NCBI GenBank assembly: GCA_045541495.1 | Contig: JAZQJE010000036.1 | Span: 1 to 54,257 of the forward strand | DNA: 54,257 nucleotides | Direction of reading: 5' to 3' | DNA from: RGIG3009 sp045541495 | GTDB taxonomy: Bacteria > Bacillota > Clostridia > Oscillospirales > Acutalibacteraceae | Shown: piece after piece, positions 32,140 through 41,552 of the stretch | How positions within the stretch are numbered: the first letter of the stretch is position 1 | Layout: each line of letters begins with the position of its first letter | Program-made: the position numbers and the translations under genes | The notes under the pieces: generated by a model | What the model saw: the letters and a program-made list of their open reading frames with translations, nothing else | What the model was told of the DNA's origin: nothing | The model's database searches: none

Positions 32140-33237
32140 ATGAAGCATTACGATTTTCTCATTGTGGGCAGCGGCCTGTTCGGCGCCACCGTGGCGCACC
32201 AAGCCGCTTTGCACGGCAAATCCTGTCTGGTGTTGGAAAAACGCAGCCACATGGGCGGGAATATCTACTGCGAAACCATGGAGGATATCGTTGTTCACCG
32301 ATACGGCGCCCATATTTTTCACACCAACGATAAACGGGTGTGGGATTACGTAAACGATTTGGCGGAATTCAATCGTTATACCAATTCGCCCGTTGCCAAC
32401 TATAAAGGCAAGTTATATAACCTGCCGTTCAATATGAATACCTTTTATCAGATGTGGGGCGTCACCACCCCCGAGGAAGCCCGCGCCAAGATCGCCGAAC
32501 AATGCGCCGAGATCACGGGTGAACCCCGCAACTTGGAAGAACAGGCCATTGGTTTGGTGGGACGGGATATTTACGAAACCCTCATCAAAGATTATACCCA
32601 GAAACAATGGGGCCGCCCCTGCACCGAACTTCCCTCGTTTATCATCAAACGGTTGCCGGTGCGCTTTACCTTTGATAACAACTATTTTAACGACCGCTAT
32701 CAAGGCATTCCCATCGGCGGATACAATGTAATCATCGATAAAATGCTGGAAAAGGCCGACGTGCTCACCGGCGTAGATTTTCTGGAAGATCCCGACGCCT
32801 ATCGCGCCCTTGCTGATATCGTGATCTATACCGGCACCATCGATGCCTATTTTGATTACTGTTTCGGGAAACTGGAATACCGCACCGTGCGATTCGACAC
32901 TGAAGTGTTGGAAGAAGACAATCACCAAGGTGTGGCGGTAGTTAACTATACCGACGGTGACACACCGTATACCCGTATTATTGAGCATAAACATTTCGAA
33001 TTCGGCACAGGTCCCAAAACCGTCATCTCCAAGGAATATTCCGTTCCGTGGGAAGACGGCATGGAACCCTACTACCCCGTCAACGACGACCGCAACCAAG
33101 ATCTGTACGCCCGTTATGCGGCGCTGGCCGAAAAAGAGGAAAACACCCTGTTCGGCGGCCGTTTGGCGGAATATAAATACTACGATATGGACAAGGTCAT
33201 CGCCTCCGCATTGGCGCTGGCCGATACCCTGTTTTAA
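32140..33237 (+). CDS. glf: UDP-galactopyranose mutase
   Basis: Flavoenzyme that interconverts UDP-galactopyranose and UDP-galactofuranose. 365 residues. FLIVGSGLFGATVAH at the N-terminus is the FAD loop, then VLEKRSHMGGNIYCE, YGAHIFHTND, QKQWGRP and RLPVRFTFDNNYFNDRYQG. GAGGTGA precedes the ATG. Together with the next glycosyltransferase it suggests a galactofuranose-containing surface glycan. Confidence 0.95.
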   Translation: MKHYDFLIVGSGLFGATVAHQAALHGKSCLVLEKRSHMGGNIYCETMEDIVVHRYGAHIFHTNDKRVWDYVNDLAEFNRYTNSPVANYKGKLYNLPFNMNTFYQMWGVTTPEEARAKIAEQCAEITGEPRNLEEQAIGLVGRDIYETLIKDYTQKQWGRPCTELPSFIIKRLPVRFTFDNNYFNDRYQGIPIGGYNVIIDKMLEKADVLTGVDFLEDPDAYRALADIVIYTGTIDAYFDYCFGKLEYRTVRFDTEVLEEDNHQGVAVVNYTDGDTPYTRIIEHKHFEFGTGPKTVISKEYSVPWEDGMEPYYPVNDDRNQDLYARYAALAEKEENTLFGGRLAEYKYYDMDKVIASALALADTLF

Positions 33238-33248
33238 GGAGTACCGTT

Positions 33249-34310
33249 ATGGCACACGAAGTCACCGTTTCTATCATCATGCCCGTTTACGGCGTGGAAA
33301 AATTCGTCGGCAAAGCCATTGAAAGCATTCAACAGCAAACCTTTACCGACTATGAATTTTTGATCGTAGATGACGGTACCAAAGACCGCAGCGGCGAGAT
33401 CTGCGACGAATACGCCGCGAAAGACAACCGCATCCGCGTGTTCCACAAAGAAAACGGCGGCGCGCCCTCGGCGCGAAACTTGGCTATCGACGAAGCCAAA
33501 GGCCGCTATTTTTACTTTATGGATTCCGATGACTGGGCAGAACCCACCATGTTGGAAGATATGGTGCGGTTGGCGGATACCCATCAGGCACAACTGGTCG
33601 TAACGGGTTATTTCATTGATACCTACTACACCGACACCGCCTATGTCACGCAAGAGGTAGCCCAACCGTCACAGGTCTTTGCCACTCAACAGGAGTTTCG
33701 CGAAAACGCCTACAGACTGTTTGACCACAACTTGTTGTACACCCCGTGGAACAAGTTGTATGACGGCGATTACATCCGCGAACACAACCTGAAGTTCCCT
33801 CAAACTTTTTGGGACGATTTTCCCTTTAACCTCAGCGTTGTGCGGGATGTAGAGCGAGTGGTGATATCTGATAACAAATATTACCACTTCGTGCGCGCCC
33901 GCGCGGAAAGTGAGACCGCCAAATACCGCCCCGATATGTACGATAAACGGGAAGAAGAACACGGTTGGATGGTGGAGTTGTATCGGTATTGGGGAATTGA
34001 TGACGAGCCCTCCCGCGAATTTATCGCCCGCCGTTACATCGAACGCTTGGTAGGGTGTGTGGAAAATCTCACCAATCCCGCCTGTACCCTGTCTAAAAAA
34101 GAAAAACAGACGGAGATCGCCCGTATTATTTCCACCGATCACGCCCAAGCGGCGGCCCGTACCGCCCGTCCCCGCTCACGGTATATGAAACTAATGCTTC
34201 TGCCCATTCGTCACAAAAACGTCTCGCTGACCTATTGGGAAGGCAGTTGTATCTCCGCGGTAAAACGCAACCATGTAAAAACCTTTGCCACGTTAAAAGC
34301 CAATCGATAA
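33249..34310 (+). CDS. family 2 glycosyltransferase
   Basis: 353 residues, soluble. GT-A domain: VSIIMPVYGVEKFVGKAIES, FLIVDDGTKDRSGEICDEYA, GGAPSARNLAIDEAKG and the metal site YFMDSDDW, then a helical C-terminal half. AAGGAG precedes the ATG. It follows glf by 11 bases, so a galactofuranosyltransferase is possible but not shown by the sequence. Confidence 0.92.
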   Translation: MAHEVTVSIIMPVYGVEKFVGKAIESIQQQTFTDYEFLIVDDGTKDRSGEICDEYAAKDNRIRVFHKENGGAPSARNLAIDEAKGRYFYFMDSDDWAEPTMLEDMVRLADTHQAQLVVTGYFIDTYYTDTAYVTQEVAQPSQVFATQQEFRENAYRLFDHNLLYTPWNKLYDGDYIREHNLKFPQTFWDDFPFNLSVVRDVERVVISDNKYYHFVRARAESETAKYRPDMYDKREEEHGWMVELYRYWGIDDEPSREFIARRYIERLVGCVENLTNPACTLSKKEKQTEIARIISTDHAQAAARTARPRSRYMKLMLLPIRHKNVSLTYWEGSCISAVKRNHVKTFATLKANR

Positions 34311-34313
34311 TGC

Positions 34314-34342
34314 GAATACCCATCCTCCACGGATGGGTATTC
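34314..34342 (+). terminator. 12-bp perfect hairpin between glycosyltransferase and MFS genes, weak terminator or attenuator
   Basis: GAATACCCATCC and GGATGGGTATTC enclose TCCAC; only a short T-rich stretch (CCTTT) follows. It may separate the glf pair from the MFS-GDPD pair or lower read-through. Confidence 0.6.
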
Positions 34343-34361
34343 CTTTAGAGGAGAGTTCGCC

Positions 34362-35891
34362 GTGAAACTGAATTACAAGCGCACTATTCTGGTCGGGTTT
34401 GCCTTTTTCCTCATCAGTTTGTTTTGGCAGGCCTACGACAGCACCATCCCCCTGATCCTCACCAACAAATTCGGCATGTCTCAAACTTGGTCGGGCGTCA
34501 TTATGGCGGCAGACAACATTTTGGCGGTCTTTCTGTTGCCGTTATTCGGTTTCCTGTCGGATAAATGCCGCAGCCGTCACGGCAAACGCACCCCGTTTAT
34601 TGCCATAGGCACCACCATTGCCGCCATTGCGTTTGTGGCGTTGTCGTTTGTGGACAACGCGCAATTGCAACATCTTTCCGCCGTTTCCGCCATTGACGAT
34701 CCTACCGCCCTGTCGGTGATCTACGATTTTCAGGAAGATAATACCTTACTGACCCCCGAAGGCGAAACGTTTGTCTTGTCGGAAACTTTCACCAAGGAAC
34801 AATTCACCGCTATTCGCAGCAAAGTAATCGACACCGATACCGGCAACGAGATCACCAATCCCGACTATACCGCTTATGTAGCCCCTGCCCGCCAAGCCTA
34901 TGCGGCACAAAAGACCGCTGAAGATCCCACCACCCTGTTTTTCTTTGTGGGCTTGCTGCTGGTGGTGTTGGTCGCCATGGCGGTCTTCCGTTCTCCTGCT
35001 GTGGCGGTCATGCCGGATGTCACCGTTAAACCGCTGCGCAGTAAGGGCAACGCCGTCATCAACCTAATGGGTGCCGCCGGCGGTATTCTGGTGCTCATAT
35101 TGGGTATGATCTTTGCTACTTCAGCCGTCAAAAATGCGCTGATGAGTTACACCGTGTTCTATGCCGTGGTAGCGGGACTGATGTTGGCAGCGCTGGCGAT
35201 TTTCCTGCTTACCGTGCGGGAACCCTTGTGGGCAAAACAAATGCAGGAAGATACCTTGCGTTACGGTATTGGAGAAAATGAAGAGACCCCCACCAAAAAA
35301 CGCCGCTTGACCGCCGGAGAAAAATGGTCACTGGTGTTCATTCTCGCATCCATTGCCTTGTGGTACTTCGGTTATAACGCTGTCACCTCCAAATACGCCG
35401 TTTATGCGGCTAACATCTTGGACAAAGATTATAACACAACCATGCTACTGGCACAGGCGGCGGCCATCGTCTCCTATCTGCCAGCCGGTACGGTAGCTTC
35501 CAAGATCGGACGAAAAAAGACCATTATAGCAGGTGTGCTCATGTTGACCACCGCCTTTACCGTTGCCGCCTTTATGCGCGCCGACAGTCCCACGTGGCTG
35601 ATGAATCTCATGTTCGCCTTGGCGGGCATCGCGTGGGCTACCATCAACGTCAACTCGTTCCCCATGGTGGTGGAATTGTGTTCCGGCGGCGATGTGGGTA
35701 AGTATACCGGTTTCTACTACACCGCCTCTATGTCCGCCCAGATCGTCACCCCCATGCTTTCGGGTATCTTAATGGATAAACTGGGCATGACCGTCTTGTT
35801 CCCCTATGCCGCCGTTGCGGTGGCATTGGCTTTCATCACCATGGCGCTGGTAAGACACGGGGACAGCAAACCGTTGGCAATGGAGGATTGA
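34362..35891 (+). CDS. MFS/GPH-type transporter with large extracytoplasmic insertion
   Basis: 509 residues, about twelve membrane helices. The start is GTG at 34362, with GAGGAGAG nine bases upstream. Helices 1-3 include FAFFLISLFWQAYDSTIPL and the loop FLSDKCRSRHGKRTPFI, typical of sugar-cation (GPH/SLC45-like) symporters. Between helices 3 and 4 lies a hydrophilic stretch of about 90 residues (about 104-195) with YDFQEDNTLLTPEGETF; MFS loops there are normally short. The second half has TVASKIGRKKTII and a final helix pair. The substrate is unknown; the next gene makes a phosphodiesterase-like protein. Confidence 0.88.
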   Translation: MKLNYKRTILVGFAFFLISLFWQAYDSTIPLILTNKFGMSQTWSGVIMAADNILAVFLLPLFGFLSDKCRSRHGKRTPFIAIGTTIAAIAFVALSFVDNAQLQHLSAVSAIDDPTALSVIYDFQEDNTLLTPEGETFVLSETFTKEQFTAIRSKVIDTDTGNEITNPDYTAYVAPARQAYAAQKTAEDPTTLFFFVGLLLVVLVAMAVFRSPAVAVMPDVTVKPLRSKGNAVINLMGAAGGILVLILGMIFATSAVKNALMSYTVFYAVVAGLMLAALAIFLLTVREPLWAKQMQEDTLRYGIGENEETPTKKRRLTAGEKWSLVFILASIALWYFGYNAVTSKYAVYAANILDKDYNTTMLLAQAAAIVSYLPAGTVASKIGRKKTIIAGVLMLTTAFTVAAFMRADSPTWLMNLMFALAGIAWATINVNSFPMVVELCSGGDVGKYTGFYYTASMSAQIVTPMLSGILMDKLGMTVLFPYAAVAVALAFITMALVRHGDSKPLAMED

Positions 35892-35894
35892 TCC

Positions 35895-36740
35895 GTGACC
35901 GCTTTGTATATCACGCTGGGTATCCTCGCCTTTCTGCTGTTGCTGTATTTATTTCTCGTTTTTCCCACCCTTCGCCGTCATCCTCACCGTGAATTGCTGA
36001 AAGGGCAGTACATCGCCCACCGAGGCTTACATGATCTGTGGGAAAACACCCCTGAAAATTCGCTGGCGGCCTTTCGGGAAGCGGTGCAACTGGGACTGGC
36101 TATTGAGATCGACATTCACCTGACCGCCGACGGACAGGTGGTGGTCTTTCATGACAGTGATCTGCACCGTATGTGCGGCGTAGACGGCACGGTGGAACAG
36201 CAAACTCTCGCACAACTGAAAGCCTATCATTTACAAAACACCGGGGAATCCATTCCCACCTTGCAGGAATGTTTGGCGACTGTTGGTGGCCGTGTCCCGT
36301 TGCTCATCGAGTTTAAATGCGATTTTGGCAACTGGAAATCCCTGTGCGAAGCCGCAAACGCCATTCTCACCGATTATGCGGGACTATACTTTGTGCAATC
36401 GTTTTTCCCCCTTGCCTTGTGGTGGTATCGCCGTCACCGAAAGGATATCTGTCGAGGGCAACTGTCTTCCGCTTTCCCCCATGAACCGTTGCAACAACGA
36501 TTGCTGGGCAAACTGCTGTTCAATTTTCTGTCCCGCCCCGATTTCGTATCCTATGATCACGAGTATGCCGATGAGTTTGCTTTAACATTCAACATCGCCT
36601 TGGGCGCGTTCCCCGTGGGTTGGACCTTCCGTTCTCAACAAGAACTGGATGTCGACCACGATCGCTACAAAACCTACATATTCGAGACTTTTTTCCCGCG
36701 TGAACGGGAACAACCATCCGAGTATTCCGCCACAAACTAA
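35895..36740 (+). CDS. glycerophosphodiester phosphodiesterase family protein
   Basis: 281 residues. One N-terminal membrane helix (about 4-25) anchors a GDPD barrel: AHRGLHDLWENTPENSLAAF (catalytic His), EIDIHLTADGQVVVFHDSDL (metal Glu and Asp, second His) and LIEFKCDFGNWK. It would release glycerol 3-phosphate from glycerophosphodiesters at the membrane. The start is GTG, eight bases after GGAGGA and three bases after the MFS stop. Confidence 0.92.
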   Translation: MTALYITLGILAFLLLLYLFLVFPTLRRHPHRELLKGQYIAHRGLHDLWENTPENSLAAFREAVQLGLAIEIDIHLTADGQVVVFHDSDLHRMCGVDGTVEQQTLAQLKAYHLQNTGESIPTLQECLATVGGRVPLLIEFKCDFGNWKSLCEAANAILTDYAGLYFVQSFFPLALWWYRRHRKDICRGQLSSAFPHEPLQQRLLGKLLFNFLSRPDFVSYDHEYADEFALTFNIALGAFPVGWTFRSQQELDVDHDRYKTYIFETFFPREREQPSEYSATN

Positions 36741-36777
36741 AACTGCTCGCCTTGCATGATACAAGGCGAGCAGTTTT
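36739..36777. terminator. bidirectional terminator
   Basis: AAAACTGCTCGCCTTG and CAAGGCGAGCAGTTTT, a perfect 16-bp stem with a seven-base loop, lie between the convergent GDPD and chromate-transporter genes. Confidence 0.93.
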
Positions 36778-36783
36778 ATTGTT

Positions 36784-37356
36784 TTATATTGGCAGATTCA
36801 ACCCATATCCTATCGCAATACCGATCACGGCAGACAGGCAAATAATGAGGATGGGATGCACTTTGCGGAAAGCCAGCACCGCCATCACCAAAAAGATTCC
36901 CAGCGAGATCCAAAAGGTCGCTGTGCCAAAGATATCAAATCGGAAACCCGCGGGGAACAACACCGTTTGACCGATGGATACCACCGCCGCACCGATGAGC
37001 CCCACCGCGGCGGGTTTGATTCCCGACATACATCCCTTAACAATGCGGTTTTTCTTAAATTGCTCATAGCACCGCGCCACGATGAGGATGATGATAAACG
37101 ACGGCAGTACCACACCCAAAGTGGCGCAAATCGCTCCAAAAAAGCCTCCCACATCCGACCCCACATAGGTGGACATGTTGATGGCGAACGGACCGGGGGT
37201 ACTTTCGCTCACCGCCACAAAATTGACTAGTTCTTCTTGTCCTACCCAACCGTGAGATGCTACTTCCTGCTGAATGAGAGGCAACATGGCATATCCGCCG
37301 CCGAACGTAAACAACCCAATCTTAAAAAACGTAAAAAACAATTCCAAAAAGATCAT
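36784..37356 (-). CDS. chromate transporter family protein, subunit 2 (short CHR)
   Basis: 190 residues, one CHR domain with about six helices: FTFGGGYAMLPLIQQEV, AVSESTPGPFAINMSTYVG, ATLGVVLPSFIIILIVA. Two adjacent short CHR genes encoding half-transporters are a normal arrangement, so this is not a broken gene. The ATG overlaps the stop of the partner by four bases. Whether it moves chromate or another anion cannot be seen. Confidence 0.92.
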   Translation of the reverse strand: MIFLELFFTFFKIGLFTFGGGYAMLPLIQQEVASHGWVGQEELVNFVAVSESTPGPFAINMSTYVGSDVGGFFGAICATLGVVLPSFIIILIVARCYEQFKKNRIVKGCMSGIKPAAVGLIGAAVVSIGQTVLFPAGFRFDIFGTATFWISLGIFLVMAVLAFRKVHPILIICLSAVIGIAIGYGLNLPI

Positions 37357-37937
37357 AATTGTCTCCTTTCCGCAATCAGCGAGGTCACCAGACCCACGAT
37401 CGCACAGGCGACAATGATAAGTAGCACATGAAGATCAATGACCGCCGACGCCACAAAAGCGGCGGCAACCAAACCGTAGGATACGCCCTTCCGGGGGCAT
37501 TTCTTAAACATGGTCCACAACGATTTCAGCACCAACGCCAACACACCCGCACGAATACCGAAAAAGGCGTATTGCACCGCGCGAATATTTTGAAATTCCC
37601 GCAGCAGGCCCGCGATCAACAGAATGATCACGAAGGAGGGCAACACCACACCCAACGTGGCACAGGCTGAGCCCCATATCCCCGCCACACGATAACCGAT
37701 AAAGGTGGCGGAATTGATGGCAATGGGGCCGGGCGTGCTTTCCGCAATGGCCAAGATCTCTAAAATATCCTCATCCGTCACCCAACCGTGCTTTTCCGCC
37801 GTCTCCCGCTGGATGAGGGGGATCATGGCGTATCCGCCGCCAAAAGTAAAGGCACCGATCTTAAAGAAAGTGCTAAACAACTGCCATAATCGGCGAGGGC
37901 AAGACTCGTGATTATCCCCGTTCTTCAAGAGCGACAT
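37353..37937 (-). CDS. chromate transporter family protein, subunit 1 (short CHR)
   Basis: 194 residues from the ATG at 37937, which has GGAAGGGAAG upstream and overlaps the citrate synthase 3' end by 26 bases; the frame opens earlier inside citrate synthase and is not used. CHR motifs: FTFGGGYAMIPLIQRET, AIAESTPGPIAINSATFIG, ATLGVVLPSFVIILLIA. Pairs with the following half-transporter. Confidence 0.9.
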   Translation of the reverse strand: MSLLKNGDNHESCPRRLWQLFSTFFKIGAFTFGGGYAMIPLIQRETAEKHGWVTDEDILEILAIAESTPGPIAINSATFIGYRVAGIWGSACATLGVVLPSFVIILLIAGLLREFQNIRAVQYAFFGIRAGVLALVLKSLWTMFKKCPRKGVSYGLVAAAFVASAVIDLHVLLIIVACAIVGLVTSLIAERRQL

Positions 37938-39276
37938 ACTTCCCTTCCGCTTTGACATTGATATAGGCAGGGCGAATGATCTTGCCCGCATTTTGAATTT
38001 CTTCAATGCGGTGAGCACTCCAACCCGCGATCCGCGCCACGGCAAAAATGGGGGTAAACAGTTCGCAAGGCAGATCCAACATACGGTAGATCATTCCCGA
38101 ATAGAAGTCTACATTGGGACTGACACCCTTGTACATCTTCCGCCGCTCTGCGATGATGGCGGGGGCCAATCGCGCCACCGTTTCGTACAAGGCAAATTCC
38201 TCTTCTTTCCCCTTTTCAACCGACAATTCTTTAGCGAATTTCATGAGGATATCCGCCCGAGGATCGGACAGAGAATATACTGCGTGACCCATGCCGTAGA
38301 TCAGTCCCGCGTTGTCGAAAGCCCGCTTATCCAACAAACGAATCAAATACTCCTGGATCTCGTTTTCGCTGTGAATATTGATATTCGCTCTCATGTCATC
38401 AAACATGCGCACTACTTTAATGTTGGCACCGCCGTGGCGGGGACCTTTCAGCGACCCTAACGCCGCCGCTACCGCCGAATAGGTATCGGTACCCGACGAA
38501 GTCACCACATGAGTGGTAAAGGTAGAATTGTTACCGCCGCCGTGCTCTGCGTGAAGCACCAATGCCAGATCTAAAATGCGCGCTTCCAAGTGGCTGAACT
38601 GCCCATCCTCCCGCAGTAAACGCAACAGGTTTTCCGCTGTGGACAATTCGGGAGAAGGCTGATGAATAAACAAACTTTTATCTTGATGGTAATGTTGGAA
38701 CGATTGATAACTGTATACCGCCAACATGGGAAAGACCGCGATCAGTTGCAAACATTGCCGCAACACATTGGCAACGGAAATGTCGTCGGGATTGTCGTCG
38801 TAAGCGTACAGTGCCAACACACAACGGGATAAAATGTTCATCATATCCCGACCGGGGGCTTTTAAGATCATGTCCCGCACAAAGGACGTGGGTAAACTGC
38901 GATATTCTGCCAGTTTCCGCCGAAATCCGTTCAATTCGCCCATGGTGGGCAACTGGGAAAACAGCAGCAAATACACCGTTTCCTCAAAGCCAAAACGGTC
39001 ATCCCGTTGAAATCCGTTCACCAGATCCCGTACGTTGATACCGCGATAATACAGTTGTCCTTCGCAGGGGACGGCATTGCCGTCAGCATCCCGTCGCTTC
39101 GCTAAAATGTGGGACACTTCCGTCAGGCCGGTAACCACACCGTTGCCGTTTACATCCCGCAATCCGCGAAAAACCCGATGCTCGGTATACATATCGGGGA
39201 CAATATGATTGTTTCGATCAGACAACGTCGCCAATTCACGAATATACGGCGTGATCTCCGAATAGGAACGTTTCAT
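37912..39276 (-). CDS. gltA: citrate synthase (citrate/2-methylcitrate family)
   Basis: 454 residues from the ATG at 39276, five bases after AAAGGAG; the TTG five codons upstream overlaps that SD. Condenses oxaloacetate with acetyl-CoA. Catalytic blocks are visible: LHAEHGGGNNSTF, GPRHGGAN, IYGMGHAVYSLSDPRA and PNVDFYSGMIY. The N-terminal part (LYYRGINVRDLVNGF) is typical. It lies 11 bases after clpE and overlaps the chromate-transporter gene. No other TCA-cycle genes are in the window, so a role in glutamate synthesis is likely (inference). Confidence 0.93.
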   Translation of the reverse strand: MKRSYSEITPYIRELATLSDRNNHIVPDMYTEHRVFRGLRDVNGNGVVTGLTEVSHILAKRRDADGNAVPCEGQLYYRGINVRDLVNGFQRDDRFGFEETVYLLLFSQLPTMGELNGFRRKLAEYRSLPTSFVRDMILKAPGRDMMNILSRCVLALYAYDDNPDDISVANVLRQCLQLIAVFPMLAVYSYQSFQHYHQDKSLFIHQPSPELSTAENLLRLLREDGQFSHLEARILDLALVLHAEHGGGNNSTFTTHVVTSSGTDTYSAVAAALGSLKGPRHGGANIKVVRMFDDMRANINIHSENEIQEYLIRLLDKRAFDNAGLIYGMGHAVYSLSDPRADILMKFAKELSVEKGKEEEFALYETVARLAPAIIAERRKMYKGVSPNVDFYSGMIYRMLDLPCELFTPIFAVARIAGWSAHRIEEIQNAGKIIRPAYINVKAEGKYVALEERG

Positions 39277-39287
39277 AGTTACTCCTT

Positions 39288-41540
39288 TCAATGGGCCTCC
39301 CTATGCAAGGTCTGCTCCTGCACAGATAAATGAATGGCGCTCAAAAGTTGATCCGCCTTATCCACGATCAACGTAGCAATGGCGTCTTCCGCTTCCCGAC
39401 GGATGGCATTTCGCAGATCGCGAGCACCCCGTTTTCCACCTGCGGCTTTTGCCGCGAAATAGGACGGAACATCATCGCTCCACGTCAGCGTGATCCCTCG
39501 TTCGGACAACGGTCCTGTCAATTCCGACAACATGAGAGTCGCAATACCGCCGTAATCGGTTTCCGTGAGAGGTGTAAAATACACTACTTCATCCACACGA
39601 CTGATAAATTCGGGTCGCAAGAATTCCGAAAGAGCCTTTTCCGCTTTATCGCGGGAGGCTTGCGCATCGGTCTTGCCAAATCCCATCAACGTTTCTTTAA
39701 ATTGACTGCCCGCATTGGAGGTCATGACGATCACTGTGTTTTCAAAACTGACTACACGGCCGTGGGCATCGGTGACCCGCCCCTCATCCAAGATCTGCAA
39801 CAGAATGTTCAGCACGTCGGGGTGCGCTTTCTCGATCTCATCCAGCAAGATAACCGAATAGGGTTTTTGCCGCACTTTTTCGGTCAACTGTCCCGCCTCG
39901 TCATAGCCCACATAGCCGGGAGGCGACCCGATCATACGGGAAACAGCGTGTTTTTCCATAAATTCCGACATATCCAACCGAATAAGGGTATCGGGGGTAT
40001 CAAACAACTGAGCCGCCAGCACCTTTACCAATTCCGTCTTGCCCACACCTGTGGGACCCACAAAAATGAAAGACGCGGGACGGCGACGAGGGCTGATCTG
40101 TACCCGACTGCGGCGAATGGCGGCGGCAACCGCCTGCACCGCCTCGTCTTGACCGATGATACGGCTCTTTAAAGCCTGTTCCAGTTCACCCAATTTGGCA
40201 AGCTCGCCTTCCCGCACCTTAGCGGCGGGGATCCCCGTCCACAACTCAATGACCCGCGCCAAATGCTCTTCAGTCACGGGAGTATTTAAGGCTTCGGGAC
40301 GGATAGCATCCAAGTCTTGTTCCACTTTGGCAAGGTCGGCGCGAATGTTGGCAAGCCGCTCGTAATCGATGGCTTCTTTCCCCATTTCGTCGCTTTCATT
40401 TTGTTGCAATTGGGTCTGCCGTAACACCAAACGGGCATAATCGTCCGCTTTGCTGTTTTGCAATGCCGCCACGGCAGAAGCCTCGTCCAACAAGTCAATC
40501 GCCTTGTCCGGCAGATACCGATCGGTGATATACCGTTCTGACAACACCACGGCGCGGCGCACCAGTGCATCACTCACCGACACGGCGTGATATTGCTCAT
40601 AATACCCTTTGATCCCCTGCAACATCTGCACGGCATCTTCCAGCGACGGTTCTTCCACTTTAATGGGTTGGAAACGGCGTTCCAGCGCCGCGTCTTTTTC
40701 AATGTGCTTGCGATACTCCACAAAGGTGGTAGCGCCGATCACTTGAATTTCCCCGCGAGACAAGGCGGGTTTTAAGATGTTGGCGGCAGACATACTGCCT
40801 TCGGAATCGCCTGCCCCCACCAAGGTGTGCACCTCATCAATAAACAACAAAATGTTTCCTTGAGCGCGCACTTCTTCAATAAGGCCTTTGATACGGCTTT
40901 CAAACTGACCGCGGAATTGTGTTCCCGCCACCAGCGCCGTCATGTCCAGCAAATGCAGTTCCTTGTTTTGCAGTTTATAAGGCACGTTCCCTGCCGCAAT
41001 ACGCAGTGCCAATCCTTCGGCAATGGCGGTCTTGCCCACGCCGGGCTCACCGATCAAACAGGGATTGTTTTTGGTGCGGCGGCACAAGATCTGTATAGCG
41101 CGATATATCTCCCGATCGCGGCCGATGATGGCATCCATGCCGCCGTCCCGCGCTTTTTGGGTAAGATTGGTGGAATAGATATCCAAAAAGCGGCGTTTTT
41201 TCGCTGTTTTTTCGGATTTTTCCGTTTTTTCGGGTGTTTCCCCTGCTTCGGCGGTGTTTTTTTGCCCGCCAAACAGGTTTTGCAAGAACGGAAACGTGGC
41301 GGCACCGCCGGGGGCAAAGTCGCCCTCTTCCCCGTCCATGTTCATCAGTTCGCCGAACTGTTCGTCCATCTGTTCCAAATCGTCTTGACCGATACCGAAC
41401 TTGTTCAGCATATCTTCTACAGGTTTGATGCCCAATTCCTTCGCACAGGTCAGGCACAATCCTTCATTAACGCTTTCGTCGCCTTCCATGCGGGTGATAA
41501 ACACCACCGCGGGGCGCTTTTTACAACGGGAACATACCAT
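39288..41540 (-). CDS. clpE: ClpE-like ATP-dependent Clp protease ATP-binding subunit
   Basis: 750 residues. N-terminal zinc finger C3-x2-C6 and C29-x2-C32, as in ClpE, instead of the double Clp-N repeat of ClpC. AAA-1 has Walker A GEPGVGKT and FIDEVHTLVGAG; a middle coiled region (about 380-440) follows; AAA-2 has GPTGVGKTEL, LDMSEFMEKHAVSRMIG and ILLDEIEKAHPDV. Unfolds proteins for ClpP or acts as a disaggregase. In Bacillus clpE is CtsR-controlled; I saw no CtsR site here, and the gene lies inside a long operon after pgsA. Confidence 0.88.
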   Translation of the reverse strand: MVCSRCKKRPAVVFITRMEGDESVNEGLCLTCAKELGIKPVEDMLNKFGIGQDDLEQMDEQFGELMNMDGEEGDFAPGGAATFPFLQNLFGGQKNTAEAGETPEKTEKSEKTAKKRRFLDIYSTNLTQKARDGGMDAIIGRDREIYRAIQILCRRTKNNPCLIGEPGVGKTAIAEGLALRIAAGNVPYKLQNKELHLLDMTALVAGTQFRGQFESRIKGLIEEVRAQGNILLFIDEVHTLVGAGDSEGSMSAANILKPALSRGEIQVIGATTFVEYRKHIEKDAALERRFQPIKVEEPSLEDAVQMLQGIKGYYEQYHAVSVSDALVRRAVVLSERYITDRYLPDKAIDLLDEASAVAALQNSKADDYARLVLRQTQLQQNESDEMGKEAIDYERLANIRADLAKVEQDLDAIRPEALNTPVTEEHLARVIELWTGIPAAKVREGELAKLGELEQALKSRIIGQDEAVQAVAAAIRRSRVQISPRRRPASFIFVGPTGVGKTELVKVLAAQLFDTPDTLIRLDMSEFMEKHAVSRMIGSPPGYVGYDEAGQLTEKVRQKPYSVILLDEIEKAHPDVLNILLQILDEGRVTDAHGRVVSFENTVIVMTSNAGSQFKETLMGFGKTDAQASRDKAEKALSEFLRPEFISRVDEVVYFTPLTETDYGGIATLMLSELTGPLSERGITLTWSDDVPSYFAAKAAGGKRGARDLRNAIRREAEDAIATLIVDKADQLLSAIHLSVQEQTLHREAH

Positions 41541-41552
41541 GGTGAATTCTCC

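Noticed and set aside
36784..37937. Broken chromate transporter gene
   Set aside because: Two adjacent short CHR half-transporters with an ATGA overlap are a known normal arrangement, and both halves are intact.
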